Shown: positions 25,488 to 35,847, counted from the stretch's first letter. The stretch: DNA of 64,000 nt from Chryseobacterium sp. FP211-J200 (GCF_001643375.1 NZ_LSHB01000025.1:36677-100676); one strand, 5' to 3'. A program made the numbers and translations. The notes: generated from the letters alone by a model not told the origin.

Positions 25488-26195
25488 CTAAATCGAGATC
25501 TTTAAATTTCTTTTTTGCAAAACTTCTTCATCCTGAAGTAGTTCAGTGTTTACATCGCAGCTAATCAGTTGTTTGCTTTTCTTTGATGTACGGTAAATGA
25601 TTTCTATCTTGCCTGCAACCAGTTCCTCAGCCTCATCTTCCAATCTGCCGCCCCTTAAAACCTCATGGAGACTGCAGTTTTCATCGATCCTACCAGTAAT
25701 TTTGGTTTCCATAATTTCTTCATTATCTTCGAAGTATTCGGCATTGAGCTGACAGTTAATTGCGAACGAGCCCTGTACGAAATACAAATTTTCGTTCCAG
25801 TCATGTGTTTTATGGAACCAATCTAATTTTGGAAAAAGAAACTGGTGGAGTAGGGAAGAACGAAATTGTGCGTTGATGTAATCTTCATTCTCTAAACTTT
25901 CTGAAAATTTATTAAAATAGGATTGATAGATTTCACCGGTATAAAAATCTTCCAAGTCTGCGCTCTTCACCGCTTTGATCGTAAAAACTAAAAATCTTTT
26001 TTTGCTGTAAAATTTGGGAAGAAAAACATTCAGATTCAGATAGAAGAAAATAGTCACCAACACAAATCTTATAAATTCCCTCTGAAACGGCGAAACTTTG
26101 AATACAGACAACGTCCCGTCAAAATCCGGAGAAGAAACAATGGGAATTGACAGCAACAGCAAAACCAGGCCTGTATGGTATAAAATTTTTTTCAC
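25488..26195 (-). pseudogene. Chimeric ORF: LytS-type kinase membrane fragment joined to an unrelated C-terminal domain
   Basis: The frame opens at a TTG (26234), but GTG at 26195 (KKILYHTGLVLLLLSIP) is the natural start. The first 80 or so residues are the membrane part of a LytS-like sensor kinase (FVLVTIFFYLNLNVFLPKFY). No kinase domain follows. Instead, residues from about 90 (FYTGEIYQSYFNKFSESLEN ... KIEIIYRTSKKSKQLISCDV) form a soluble domain that I do not recognise. The abrupt change suggests a deletion that fused two genes. The second half may belong to the effector locus. It is intact as an ORF, so expression is possible. Confidence 0.5.
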
Positions 26196-26385
26196 GCAAA
26201 ATATTTTGTTTGATTTCTCTCCAACATCGTACAAAAGTACTGGGAAAATTTTATTTTGAGATCACGTTTTATACAACCTTGCTCCTGCGCTTTCTGTACA
26301 ATTTCAAAATAAATATTTTCGATTTTATTCTCATTGACAGCCGGCAATATTTTTATTTATTCATCAGTCACAGTTCCCAAATAGT

Positions 26386-26421
26386 AAAATGGCGAAGACT
26401 ATACAGTTTTCGCCATTTTTT
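26386..26421. terminator. Hairpin downstream of the fructan operon
   Basis: AAAATGGCGAA (26386-26396) pairs with TTCGCCATTTT (26409-26419); a T run follows on plus. On minus it lies just after the kinase stop codon, so it can end the fructan operon transcript. The rest of 26196-26449 shows no gene. Confidence 0.6.
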
Positions 26422-26449
26422 ATTGACTATAAATAAATTGAAAATTTGA

Positions 26450-27358
26450 TTAAACTCTTTCTTTCAGAAAATTGTCTATTTCTTCATTTCTCAGTTTAGG
26501 ATTTGCTCCACTGTAGCTCGCTACCAAAGCTCCCACAGCGCTTGCAAAATCCAATGCCGTTTCAGGATTTTTATCGGATAACAATTTAGCAATCAAACTT
26601 GCAAGAAAGGAATCACCAGCTCCTACCGTATCTGCCACTTTCACCGTATAACCCCCGTGCTGGTATAGTTTGCCATTCCATAATAATAAGGAACCGTGTT
26701 TTCCCAAAGTCACGCAGATGGAATTGGTATTGGTTTTTTTTGAGATAAACTGAATATTATCTTCAAGATTGTCAGATTGAAAACCTAGTTCCGAAGCTAT
26801 TTCTAAGATTTCTTCATCATTGAATTTAATAAAATCTGCTTTGTTCATCAATTGTTGTAAAACTTCAATATTATAATGAGGCTTTCTCAGATTCACATCA
26901 AAAACTTTGAACATTTTAGGATTAGAATTCAGCAAACTGAAAAGTGTATTTTTAGAAATATCATTTCTACAACTCAGGCTTCCGAAGAAAAAAACATCAG
27001 CATTTTGAACAATATTTTGAACATTTTCATTCAATTCTATAAAATCCCAAGCCGATGGAAATTTGATTTCGTAGGTTGCGGAACCGCGGTCGTTCAATGT
27101 TACCTGAACAACTCCAGTTTCATAATCCTGAGTGGTAATAATCCCTCTGGTATCAAGTTGATTTTCTTTGATGTAATCACAAATTATCTTTCCGTCTTCA
27201 TCATCGCCAACGGCACTTATCATCGCCACGGGAAATCCGAAAGAGGCTGTTCGGAGTGCAAGATTAAGTGGAGCTCCACCAATTATTTTTTCTTCTCCAA
27301 ACACATCGAAGAGCACTTCTCCGTAACTTACTGCATTTATTTTTTTGTTAAGGAACAT
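26450..27358 (-). CDS. PfkB family sugar kinase, likely fructokinase
   Basis: The protein has 302 residues from ATG at 27358 (MFLNKKINAVSYGEVLFDVF), chosen because the upstream extension overlaps the previous gene and has no family match. PfkB motifs are clear: GEEKIIGGAPLNLALRTASF near the N-terminus, and VADTVGAGDSFLASLIAKLL with the catalytic Asp and anion-hole Gly residues. It would phosphorylate fructose released from fructan by GH32 enzymes of the same operon. It is the last gene of the operon, 4 bases after the GH32 remnant. Confidence 0.9.
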   Translation of the reverse strand: MFLNKKINAVSYGEVLFDVFGEEKIIGGAPLNLALRTASFGFPVAMISAVGDDEDGKIICDYIKENQLDTRGIITTQDYETGVVQVTLNDRGSATYEIKFPSAWDFIELNENVQNIVQNADVFFFGSLSCRNDISKNTLFSLLNSNPKMFKVFDVNLRKPHYNIEVLQQLMNKADFIKFNDEEILEIASELGFQSDNLEDNIQFISKKTNTNSICVTLGKHGSLLLWNGKLYQHGGYTVKVADTVGAGDSFLASLIAKLLSDKNPETALDFASAVGALVASYSGANPKLRNEEIDNFLKERV

Positions 27359-27362
27359 CAAT

Positions 27363-27692
27363 TTAAGGATTTTTGATATTAATATTACTGAATGAACTAT
27401 CTGAACCAAAAATACTCCATTTTTTGTTAACAACATCATACACACGGTTGCTAAACGCAATTTTATCATTCACATAAACCACGCAAACATCATTACTCAT
27501 CTGATCGTTTACTTCATAAATTCCACTAATCCCATTTAAAGGATAAGTATTGGATAAAACCTCACTTCCATTGCTCATCACATAACTTGCAATTCGGTTG
27601 GGTTTTGTTTTCGCATGATGTAGGAAGAAAAGATGAAAGAATCTATTTTCATAATAAGGCATTGTTTGAAATTTATTTAAAATTGTTTTCAT
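27363..27692 (-). pseudogene. Short GH32-like remnant, ends joined
   Basis: The frame has 109 residues. The first part (MPYYENRFFHLFFLHHAK) looks like the N-terminal blade of a GH32-type protein. The last 60 residues (DVCVVYVNDKIAFSNRVYDV; NKKWSIFG) look like the C-terminal sandwich of the same family. Relatives have about 400-500 residues, so the central catalytic propeller seems deleted in frame. It lies 12 bases after susD and before the kinase. It cannot be a working hydrolase. The family call rests on short stretches and is moderate. Confidence 0.55.
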
Positions 27693-27704
27693 ATCAATTG
27701 AATT

Positions 27705-29402
27705 TTAATAACCATTATTCTGTTTGTAAACACCTTGGCTAAAATTAATCTGAGCCAATGGAATCGGGCAATATTCTTCAATGCCGTGGTCAAATCCTGC
27801 CTGAGAATAGTAAGACCTCTTCGTTTTTTCTACAGAATAATAGCTGTTCATCGTAGTTGTCGCAACACCCCATCTTACAAGGTCGAAGAAACGGCTTCCT
27901 TCCATTGCAAATTCCATTCTGCGTTCCCAGCGCAACGCTTTTCTCGCAAAATCCTGATTCCACGTGCAGTTCACGCCCGGCTGATATTGGCTGATAAGAT
28001 TGTTCGATGTATAACTTCCTGTCAAAATCGTACTGTTCGACGCACGCTGTCTCACCTGATTAATAAGTGGTAACGCTTCGTTGATTTGTCCAAGCTCTAT
28101 TAGCGCTTCGGCTTTCATCAGCAAAACATCGGAATAACGGATGATAATCCTGTTTTTGGAATTGCCATAGAACGGGTCAATATTCACAGTACAGCCACAT
28201 CCAACCGGAACATTTTCCTTTAGTGAGGCATAATAACCATAAGTTCCCGGACTTCTCACCCAGCTTTCTTGATAAATTTTGCTATCCTCATATTTCCACG
28301 GCAATCCCGGCATAGCAACGGTATGGTAAAGCCTTGGATCTACTTTATAATTACTGAGCTGATTGTAATTAAAATCCGTGTCGTTGTATGTATCGAACAT
28401 CGGTAATCCTTGAGATGTTGTCTTGAAAGCATTGACCAAGTTTTGACTCGGCTTATGGAAATCACAGCATCCCAAACCTTGTGGTAAAGAAAGTACATCT
28501 CCATAATTTAATCTTCCGAAAAGTGTTCCGTCATTATCAGAATACTGGATAGAGAAAACAGATTCTGGACCGTTTTCGTGTGTTCCTGGGAGAAAATTAT
28601 AACCAAAATCGGATTCCAAAGTATAATTTCCAATCACCTGATTTGCAGCATCAATAGATTTCTGAAGCGTTGCCGGATTAATTTGAGTTACTGTATAATT
28701 ATCATCCTGCTCATAAGCCTGATACAATCTCACTTTTGCTAAATATGCAAAGGCAGCACTTTTCTTAGGTCTTCCAACTTCGGATTGTGTTGATGGAAGA
28801 TTTGCCGCGGCAAATTCAAAATCGGAAGCGATAGCATCCCACAATTGCTGGTCGGTTTTCGCTCGGTTGGAGATTTTAGGATAATCGTCAATGGGTGTAT
28901 TTTCATCTACGTAAGGCACATATTTGAAAAGGGTTTTCAACAGAAAGTAAAAATGACCTCTCACGAATTTCATTTCAGCGATTCTTTTCTGTTTGTTCGG
29001 ATATTGCGCATCGGTTAGCTGATTAAGTGCTGCAATTGCCTTGTTGCAACGCCCGATTCCGACATAATTCAGATACCAAAGACGATCCAATTCGCCAAAA
29101 TCTGAACGGACATTATTGGAGATTTCAAAAAAGTGAAATGCCTGAATATCATTCGTTCCACTTCCGCCTTTGTAGGCATCGTCCGAACGTACATTGCCGT
29201 AAGGCCAAAGGCTGAAAGGCGTGTCGTAATGATCATTTCCCAAAGATGCATAAGCTGCTATAACAAAACCATCAACGTTTTGAGGAGTTACTACATCGGT
29301 TTCGGAAAGTACACCTCTTGGTTCATTATCCAAAAAATCGTTGCAGGAAACTGTTCCCAAAAGAAAAGCGCAGGCAACCGTTAGAACTATATATTTTTTC
29401 AT
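27705..29402 (-). CDS. SusD/RagB family nutrient-binding outer-membrane lipoprotein
   Basis: The protein has 565 residues. The lipobox is LGTVSCNDFLD, followed by EPRGVLSETDV, typical of SusD. TPR-like helices and the C-terminal RagB/SusD domain are seen (RWERRMEFAMEGSRFFDLVR; EEYCPIPLAQINFSQGVYKQ). It binds oligosaccharides at the cell surface and works as a lid on the SusC-like transporter encoded 18 bases upstream. With GH32 beside it, fructan (levan or inulin) is the likely ligand. Confidence 0.93.
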   Translation of the reverse strand: MKKYIVLTVACAFLLGTVSCNDFLDNEPRGVLSETDVVTPQNVDGFVIAAYASLGNDHYDTPFSLWPYGNVRSDDAYKGGSGTNDIQAFHFFEISNNVRSDFGELDRLWYLNYVGIGRCNKAIAALNQLTDAQYPNKQKRIAEMKFVRGHFYFLLKTLFKYVPYVDENTPIDDYPKISNRAKTDQQLWDAIASDFEFAAANLPSTQSEVGRPKKSAAFAYLAKVRLYQAYEQDDNYTVTQINPATLQKSIDAANQVIGNYTLESDFGYNFLPGTHENGPESVFSIQYSDNDGTLFGRLNYGDVLSLPQGLGCCDFHKPSQNLVNAFKTTSQGLPMFDTYNDTDFNYNQLSNYKVDPRLYHTVAMPGLPWKYEDSKIYQESWVRSPGTYGYYASLKENVPVGCGCTVNIDPFYGNSKNRIIIRYSDVLLMKAEALIELGQINEALPLINQVRQRASNSTILTGSYTSNNLISQYQPGVNCTWNQDFARKALRWERRMEFAMEGSRFFDLVRWGVATTTMNSYYSVEKTKRSYYSQAGFDHGIEEYCPIPLAQINFSQGVYKQNNGY

Positions 29403-29420
29403 TGCTATAATTTTTAAAAT

Positions 29421-32400
29421 TTAAAGGGATAAATTAACTCCAAAATTGAAGGTCAAAGGAAGCGGATAACCGAAGGCCGGTGTTTCCGGGTCGATGCCTG
29501 TGAAACTTTTGGATTTGAGGGTCAGAAGATTCTGTGCGCTGACATAAATTCTGAAATTGGTGATTTTATACTGTTCCAATACATTTTTCGGAATACTGTA
29601 ACCCAACTGCACCACTCGCAATTTCAGATAACTTCCATTCTCCACGTAATAAGATGAAAATCTGGATTCTGCATTACTGTCTACTGTCGTAAGAGCCGGA
29701 ATATCAGAGTTTGGATTCTGTGGCGACCAGGCATCCAGCAACCTAGTTCCCTTGTTGGAACCTACATCATCTACACTCCAGAAATCGGTTTGATATTTTT
29801 TGGAATTGATGACATCCACATCGCTGATTCCTTGCCAGAATGTTGATAAATCGAAGTTTTTGTAGGAGAAATTCAGATTGATCCCGTACATAAATCCCGG
29901 ATTCGGATTGCCTATCCACGTTCTATCTTTGTCGTTGATGATTCCATCATTATTTAAATCAGCATATCGGATTCTTCCCAATCCTTTGCCCGGCTGTGTG
30001 GCAGAATTATCCACTTCGGACTGTGTTCTGAAAAGTCCATCGGCTACATAACCGTACATTGAGTTGATTGGTCTTCCGAGGATATTATCTGTTGTACCAT
30101 TACCACCATAATTGTTGATAACCGATTGTGGTAACTCGGTAATTGCATTTCGGTTCATAGAGAAATTCCCCGAAATCTCGTAGCCAAATCCACCCGCAGT
30201 TTTATCGGCATAACCCAAAGCCACTTCAATACCTTTGTTTTCCATTGAAGCACCATTTATCCATCGGTTTCCGCCCTCGCCAATCACGGCCATATAAGGT
30301 GGCAATACGAGAAGGTCTTTGGTTTCTTTTTTATAAATATCCACACTTCCCGTCAGCTTCTGATTGAAAACTCCAAAATCCAAACCTAAATTGGTTTGCG
30401 TGGTAGTTTCCCACCTCAAATCGTCATTTTTAGTTTGTGTGGCGATGAATCCTGAAGGCAACAAACCGCTTCCAACACCGGAAATATCATAAGCTGTTCC
30501 GTAAGAAGTCGCCCAGGTTGGATTGCCGCCTGCATAATTGACAATGTAAAGCGAATACACCGCAGAGTTGCTGATTTCCTGATTTCCAGTTTGTCCCCAA
30601 CCGGCTCTCAACCTTAAATCTGAGAAAAACGGAATCACTTTCTCCGCAAAATCTTCTTTGTTAATTCTCCATCCCGCAGAAAATGCCGGGAATGTTCCGA
30701 AACGGTTGTTTTTTCCAAATCTTGATGAACCGTCATAACGCACCGTTGCAGAAAATAAATATCGATTATCATAATCATAATTGAACTTTCCGAAGTAGGA
30801 CAATAAGCTGTAATAAGTAGAACTACCGCCATTGAAGGCATCGCCAGTTCCGGCATCAGGATACATATAATCTGGCGTTTCTATCAGAAATCCTTCTTTT
30901 CTGAGCCAGGTATTGTTGTAGGTATCTTTGTACATTTCCATTCCGCCCAATAAATCGAAGTGGTGATTTCCAGCTTTTGCAGTGTATTGTGCCGTGTTGG
31001 ACCACGTCCATTTTTCAGTATCGGACTGGTCGATGTTTACAGCGTTTTTGTCATTTTTAAGATAACCTGAAACATAGCTTCTTTGCAGCATTCTTTTATA
31101 ATAGTTGGAAAAATCAACCCCGAAGCTTGATTTCAAAGTCAGGTTTTTAACCGGTTGCAATTCCGCATAAACATTTCCGAAAAATCGTTGGTAGCGGTAA
31201 CCGTTGTCTTTGTTGTATTCCAAAAGACGGACAGGATTCTGACGGTCGTTCATCCCGCCAACCGGACCGCCCCACCCGATTCCGTCCACCGTATGAACAG
31301 GAATAATCGGCAACGCTCTCAAAGCAGGGTCCAAAACGCCGGGGTCCATCAGTTCGTTGGTTTTGTTATAGGTAAAATTTTCCCCGATTTTCAATTTACC
31401 ATCGAAAAAATTGTACGAAGTATTCACACGCGCAGACAATCTTTTGAAATTGGTCAGTTTTACTATGCCGTCATTATTATAATAACCCATCGAGAAATAA
31501 TAGGAGCCTTTATCGGATGAACTTGAGGCCGCAACATCCAAAGAGTTGGCAACGCCGGTTTGGGAAACCTCATCGTACCAATTGGTATTGGCAGATTTGA
31601 TGGTTTTCGCTGCATCCAGATATTCTGGAACGAAGCTGTTGTACAAAGTTGGAACACCATTCTGAACGCCCCAATCGAAGTTATAGCTTAGATTATTTAA
31701 ATTCGGGTTCAGTCCATCGTTGATATTCGCCTGCCAAAGCACCTGCCCAAATTGTTTCGCATCTAGAACAGGTGTTTTTTTCGCATATTGGGAAAAAGCG
31801 GTGTAATAATTCAGGTCAATTCTCATCTTGCCTTTCTTCCCTTTTTTCGTGGTAATGATAATCACACCATTTCCAGCTCTGGAACCGTAGATACTTGCGG
31901 ATGAAGCATCTTTCAGCACCTGCATTGTTTCAATGTCGGCAGGATTCAGCTCGTGCATTCCCGCTTTTGTAGGAACGCCGTCTATCACGAAAAGCGGGTC
32001 TGTATTGCCACCATCCAAGGTACTAATCCCACGAATGAGGATTTTGGTATTGCCTCCGGAAGGCGAACCGTCCGTAGAGATGTTTAATCCTGCCACTCTT
32101 CCTTGAAGAGATTTGATGGGATTCGGTTCGCCTTGTTTGTTCAGGTCTTTCATATCGACGATGGAAACAGCGCCTGTGATGTCAGCTTTTTTCTGCTTGG
32201 TATAGCCGGTTACTACAACTTCGTCAATGTTTTTTACTTTTTCCGCAGCCAGAACGATGTTAAGCACCGTTTTTTCATCTAAAACTACTTCCTGAGTGGA
32301 ATAATCGGGATAGCTGAAAACAAGTGTATTTCCTTTCTGCAAATCATTGATTTGAAATGCACCATTACTGTCGGTGGTTGTCATAGTTCCTGTTTCGGAA

Positions 32401-32528
32401 ACAGTAACCGTAACCCCGCTCAAAGGTTTTTGAGTTGGTGAAAGCACTTTACCCTTCACAATTTCCTGGGCAAAAATGTAGGAAAACGGAAGAAGACAAA
32501 GAGCGATTGCCATTTTAGATTTCTTCAT
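29421..32528 (-). CDS. SusC family TonB-dependent outer-membrane transporter
   Basis: The protein has 1035 residues. A signal peptide is followed by a carboxypeptidase-like regulatory domain (VKGKVLSPTQKPLSGVTVTV), the TonB box region and a plug (IDEVVVTGYTKQKKADITGA; VLKDASSASIYGSRAGNGVI). A full 22-strand type barrel follows, with the end NFGVNLSL. It imports oligosaccharides across the outer membrane with SusD. The length is normal and no break is seen, unlike the TonB receptor at 8141-9083. Confidence 0.94.
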   Translation of the reverse strand: MKKSKMAIALCLLPFSYIFAQEIVKGKVLSPTQKPLSGVTVTVSETGTMTTTDSNGAFQINDLQKGNTLVFSYPDYSTQEVVLDEKTVLNIVLAAEKVKNIDEVVVTGYTKQKKADITGAVSIVDMKDLNKQGEPNPIKSLQGRVAGLNISTDGSPSGGNTKILIRGISTLDGGNTDPLFVIDGVPTKAGMHELNPADIETMQVLKDASSASIYGSRAGNGVIIITTKKGKKGKMRIDLNYYTAFSQYAKKTPVLDAKQFGQVLWQANINDGLNPNLNNLSYNFDWGVQNGVPTLYNSFVPEYLDAAKTIKSANTNWYDEVSQTGVANSLDVAASSSSDKGSYYFSMGYYNNDGIVKLTNFKRLSARVNTSYNFFDGKLKIGENFTYNKTNELMDPGVLDPALRALPIIPVHTVDGIGWGGPVGGMNDRQNPVRLLEYNKDNGYRYQRFFGNVYAELQPVKNLTLKSSFGVDFSNYYKRMLQRSYVSGYLKNDKNAVNIDQSDTEKWTWSNTAQYTAKAGNHHFDLLGGMEMYKDTYNNTWLRKEGFLIETPDYMYPDAGTGDAFNGGSSTYYSLLSYFGKFNYDYDNRYLFSATVRYDGSSRFGKNNRFGTFPAFSAGWRINKEDFAEKVIPFFSDLRLRAGWGQTGNQEISNSAVYSLYIVNYAGGNPTWATSYGTAYDISGVGSGLLPSGFIATQTKNDDLRWETTTQTNLGLDFGVFNQKLTGSVDIYKKETKDLLVLPPYMAVIGEGGNRWINGASMENKGIEVALGYADKTAGGFGYEISGNFSMNRNAITELPQSVINNYGGNGTTDNILGRPINSMYGYVADGLFRTQSEVDNSATQPGKGLGRIRYADLNNDGIINDKDRTWIGNPNPGFMYGINLNFSYKNFDLSTFWQGISDVDVINSKKYQTDFWSVDDVGSNKGTRLLDAWSPQNPNSDIPALTTVDSNAESRFSSYYVENGSYLKLRVVQLGYSIPKNVLEQYKITNFRIYVSAQNLLTLKSKSFTGIDPETPAFGYPLPLTFNFGVNLSL

Positions 32529-32540
32529 ATAATATAGTTT

Positions 32541-34097
32541 TTATTTGGTGTTAATCTGATAAGCATTGAATTCTAGAGAAGCTCCATTCGTATTTGTATT
32601 TAAAGTCAGTTCTGAGAAATTTTCGTTCGGAAAGAAGATTTCTGTCAGAACTTTTTCGCCGTCGTTGAAGAAGATTTCTATGGAAGTTTTGTCGATGACC
32701 AGTTTCATTTTGGCGTTCACATAAATTTCGTTCAAAGGAGCTTTGGTAATTGGCGTTGCATAATTTTTCCCGAAATCTGTTTTACCAGATTTTGAACGGT
32801 CTATAAAAAGTTCTTTTGTTTTGTTATCAATCCCGAAAAGAACTTCTTCTCCCAAAGTATTTTTCAAAGAGAAAGTGTATTTTCCTGCATTCATCTTTTT
32901 TAAATCTAAATCAATAACCGCTTTGGATAAATTAATGTCAGATTTGGTAATCAACCGATTCTCGGATTTTAAACTAATTTTTTTAGTTATTGGCTTTCCC
33001 TGATATTTTTTCAGCTGCGTAACCGGCACATTTTTGAGAATATAGCCGTCTTTTGTTTTCTTGAGCGAAACTTCTCTTGCAACAGTCGTACTGCTTCGCC
33101 AAAGCTCGGTGGGCACTTCCTGCGCATATTCCCAATTGCTCATCCAACCAATGATGATTCTTTTATCCTGAGGAACATTATCAAATGAAACGCTGGCATA
33201 ATTGTCTTTGCCCCAATCCAGCCACACAGCTTTTTCTCGCTGAAGTTGTTTAGTAAAATGCTCATCTATTTTAAATGTTTTGCCATCAAAATCACCAACA
33301 AAATACTGTCCTGCAGAACCTTTATTCGGACCACCCGGATTGATATTCACAATCAGCACCCATTTTTCTTCTTTCCAACCTTCCACTTTTAACGGAAATA
33401 AATCAGGACACTCCCAAACACCACCGTGACCACCCAGCTCTTTACCGAATTCGGATTGAAAAGTCCAGTCTTTGAGATTTTTGGAGGTGTAGAAATGCGC
33501 TCTGTCCTGCGCTGCTAAAGCCATTACCCATTGTTTTCTCTTGGTATCCCAGATGACTTTCGGATCACGGAAATCACGGATTCCAGGGTTTTTCAATACC
33601 GGGTTTGAGCTGTATTTTGTCCAGGTTTTGCTGTTGTCGAGAGAATAAGCTATTCCCTGAGATTCTACATCAATTTTGCCGTCTTTTGCACGGTTTGGAT
33701 TGTGGTATGTGTAAATGGCAACCACAGGATTATTTTTAGAATCTCCAAAACCGGAAGTGTTGTTTTTGTCCACCACCGCACTTCCTGAGAAGATGTATCC
33801 CAAATCATCAGGATAAAGTGCAATCGGCTGTTCTTCCCATCTCACCAAGTCTTTACTGGTTGCGTGTCCCCAATGCATCGGTCCCCATTTGTTGCCATCA
33901 GGATAATACTGGAAAAATAGATGGTAAACGCCGTCTTTATAATAGAGCCCATTTGGGTCATTCATCCAGCCTTTTTTTGGTGTGAAATGAAAATTGGGGC
34001 GGTACAGCTGTTCTTCCGATGGTGTGGCATCCGACTGTGCGTGGAGTCCTGATTGGAAAGTGGCAGCGATAATTAAGGTTGATATTATTTTTCTCAT
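32541..34097 (-). CDS. GH32 family exo-fructanase / beta-fructofuranosidase
   Basis: The protein has 518 residues with a signal peptide (IIAATFQSGLHAQ). The five-blade propeller has the nucleophile box WMNDPNG, then SGSAVV, the FRDPKV transition-state box and the ECPDLFPL acid/base box. The C-terminal sandwich spans about 370-518. It releases fructose (or glucose and fructose) from fructans and sucrose. The gene is 12 bases before susC. Whether it prefers levan or inulin cannot be told. Confidence 0.93.
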   Translation of the reverse strand: MRKIISTLIIAATFQSGLHAQSDATPSEEQLYRPNFHFTPKKGWMNDPNGLYYKDGVYHLFFQYYPDGNKWGPMHWGHATSKDLVRWEEQPIALYPDDLGYIFSGSAVVDKNNTSGFGDSKNNPVVAIYTYHNPNRAKDGKIDVESQGIAYSLDNSKTWTKYSSNPVLKNPGIRDFRDPKVIWDTKRKQWVMALAAQDRAHFYTSKNLKDWTFQSEFGKELGGHGGVWECPDLFPLKVEGWKEEKWVLIVNINPGGPNKGSAGQYFVGDFDGKTFKIDEHFTKQLQREKAVWLDWGKDNYASVSFDNVPQDKRIIIGWMSNWEYAQEVPTELWRSSTTVAREVSLKKTKDGYILKNVPVTQLKKYQGKPITKKISLKSENRLITKSDINLSKAVIDLDLKKMNAGKYTFSLKNTLGEEVLFGIDNKTKELFIDRSKSGKTDFGKNYATPITKAPLNEIYVNAKMKLVIDKTSIEIFFNDGEKVLTEIFFPNENFSELTLNTNTNGASLEFNAYQINTK

Positions 34098-34392
34098 TAC
34101 GATTATTTTATTGATTCCTGAGTATTTAGCAGATTTTATTTTTTTTATAAAGGTTGAATTTTTTCGTTTTTTTTACCTGAGATAGTTTTCAATCAGATAT
34201 ATAAGGAAGCCAAATTGTATTTTTATGACAAAACTTCGTTTTATACAGACTCCCGCAGCCCGACCTGAGTGGAGCTCTTTTTGTGAGGAGGCACGACGAG
34301 CAAAAAAGCGGGAACGGAGGGCGGATATAGCTGCCCAAATAATTCTCCTTTAAATTATTTCTCGCAGATTTGTCTGATTTTGCAGATTTTTT
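34098..34392. repeat. Intergenic region with post-stop repeat copy (34251-34342)
   Basis: This is the best copy of the family: AGCCCGACCTGAGTGGAGC, CTTTTTGTGAGGAGGCACG, AGCAAAAAAGCGGGAACGG, then AGGGCGGATATAGCTGCCCA and AATAATT. The CCCAAATAATT end faces the transporter stop codon at 34393. CTTTTTG and CAAAAAAG can pair. No gene is visible in the stretch; about 150 AT-rich bases lie between the repeat and the GH32 start. Confidence 0.7.
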
Positions 34393-35706
34393 TTATTCTT
34401 TCGTTAAGGTTTTGCTCAATTTTTCTAAGGATACGCCTTTGGTTTCTGGCATCATAAAAATCACGAACAACAACTGGAAAACCATTGCAATGGTAAAAAT
34501 CAAAAAGACTGTTCCTGCACCAATGGTAGAGAATAAGGTTGGTATCAACGACGGAATTACTGCTGCTAAAACCCAGTGGGTGGAACTTCCGAATGCCTGT
34601 CCGGATGCGCGGAGATGGTTCGGGAAAATCTCGGAAATGAAAACCCAGATTACCGTTCCCTGACCAATGGCGTGCGAAGCGATGAATAGAAATAAAAATA
34701 TTGGAATTGCCAAACCCGACCAATGGAAATAGAACGCCAAAGAAACCAATCCGAGTGAGATGATATAACCAATGGAACCAATGAACATCAATGTTTTTCT
34801 ACCTACTTTGTCGATGAGGTTAACACCAACAAGTGTGAAAACCATATTTACAATCCCGATTCCGATACTGCTGAGTAAGGCAGTTTTCTCGCCTAAACCA
34901 GCCTCTTCAAAAATTCTTGGAGCGTAATATAAGAATGCATTAATTCCCGACATTTGATTGAAAAATGCAACCAGGAAAGCCAGCATCAATGGGAAACGGT
35001 ACTTTTTCATAAAAATATTTTCCTTTGGTGCATCGGCGTGGTCGTCTTCCATCTGAGCGATAACAGCTTCGGAATCCTGATCTGGACTCACAATTTTCAT
35101 CACTTTTTTGGCTTCTTCTATTCTGCCTTGTGAAACGAGCCATCTCGGACTTTCCGGAATGATGAAAACGCATAGTGTGTAAATTGTTGCCGGAATAGCC
35201 TGCACGCCCAACATCCAACGCCAATCGTTATCGCCAATTCCGCTGAGTAGATAATTGGATAAAAACGCCACTAAAATTCCTAAAACGATGTTGAACTGAT
35301 ATAAGGAAACCAATCTGCCACGGTCTTTTGCCGGCGCAATCTCGGAAATGTATGCGGGCGCAGCGATGGTTGAAGCTCCAACGCCCAACCCGCCCATAAA
35401 TCTGAAGAATGCAAATATATAGGGGTCATTCGATAATGCTGAACCTATAGCGGAAAGGGCATACAAGACGCCTATCGCCAAGAGTGTTTTTTTGCGTCCG
35501 AATTTGTTGGTCGGGATTCCGCCGAAGATGGCACCGATAACGGTTCCCCATAACGCCATCCCCATCACGACTGCTCCGTGGAAAGCATCTGAACTTTGCC
35601 AAAGCGCCTGCAGTTTTTTGTCGGCCCCAGAAATTACCACAACATCGAATCCGAAAAGAAATCCTGCCAATGCAGCGGTAACGGACCACAATACAATTTT
35701 GTTCAT
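34393..35706 (-). CDS. Sugar porter family MFS transporter
   Basis: The protein has 437 residues from ATG at 35706 (MNKIVLWSVTAALAGFLFGF); the longer frame adds a hydrophilic piece without support. Twelve membrane helices are expected. Sugar porter signatures are GGLGVGASTIAAPAYISEIA, DRGRLVSLYQ, PESPRWLVSQGR, INAFLYYAPRIFEEAGL and PETKGVSLEKL. It would take fructose or small saccharides from the periplasm into the cytoplasm for the PfkB-type kinase. It appears to be the first gene of the fructan operon. Confidence 0.92.
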   Translation of the reverse strand: MNKIVLWSVTAALAGFLFGFDVVVISGADKKLQALWQSSDAFHGAVVMGMALWGTVIGAIFGGIPTNKFGRKKTLLAIGVLYALSAIGSALSNDPYIFAFFRFMGGLGVGASTIAAPAYISEIAPAKDRGRLVSLYQFNIVLGILVAFLSNYLLSGIGDNDWRWMLGVQAIPATIYTLCVFIIPESPRWLVSQGRIEEAKKVMKIVSPDQDSEAVIAQMEDDHADAPKENIFMKKYRFPLMLAFLVAFFNQMSGINAFLYYAPRIFEEAGLGEKTALLSSIGIGIVNMVFTLVGVNLIDKVGRKTLMFIGSIGYIISLGLVSLAFYFHWSGLAIPIFLFLFIASHAIGQGTVIWVFISEIFPNHLRASGQAFGSSTHWVLAAVIPSLIPTLFSTIGAGTVFLIFTIAMVFQLLFVIFMMPETKGVSLEKLSKTLTKE

Positions 35707-35847
35707 CTGTATATATTTAATATTTTTTATGAGTAAGATGGAATCGCTCTTTATCAATTATATTTACGGATGAGCGATTTCATCAATAGAATTATTAATT
35801 TGTTTGTGGCTAATATATCCTGAGATGGTAATGGGAAGGTCTAATTA

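Noticed and set aside
26386..26421. Operator instead of terminator
   Set aside because: The stem is followed by a T run and lies between two gene ends and starts; a terminator fits better.
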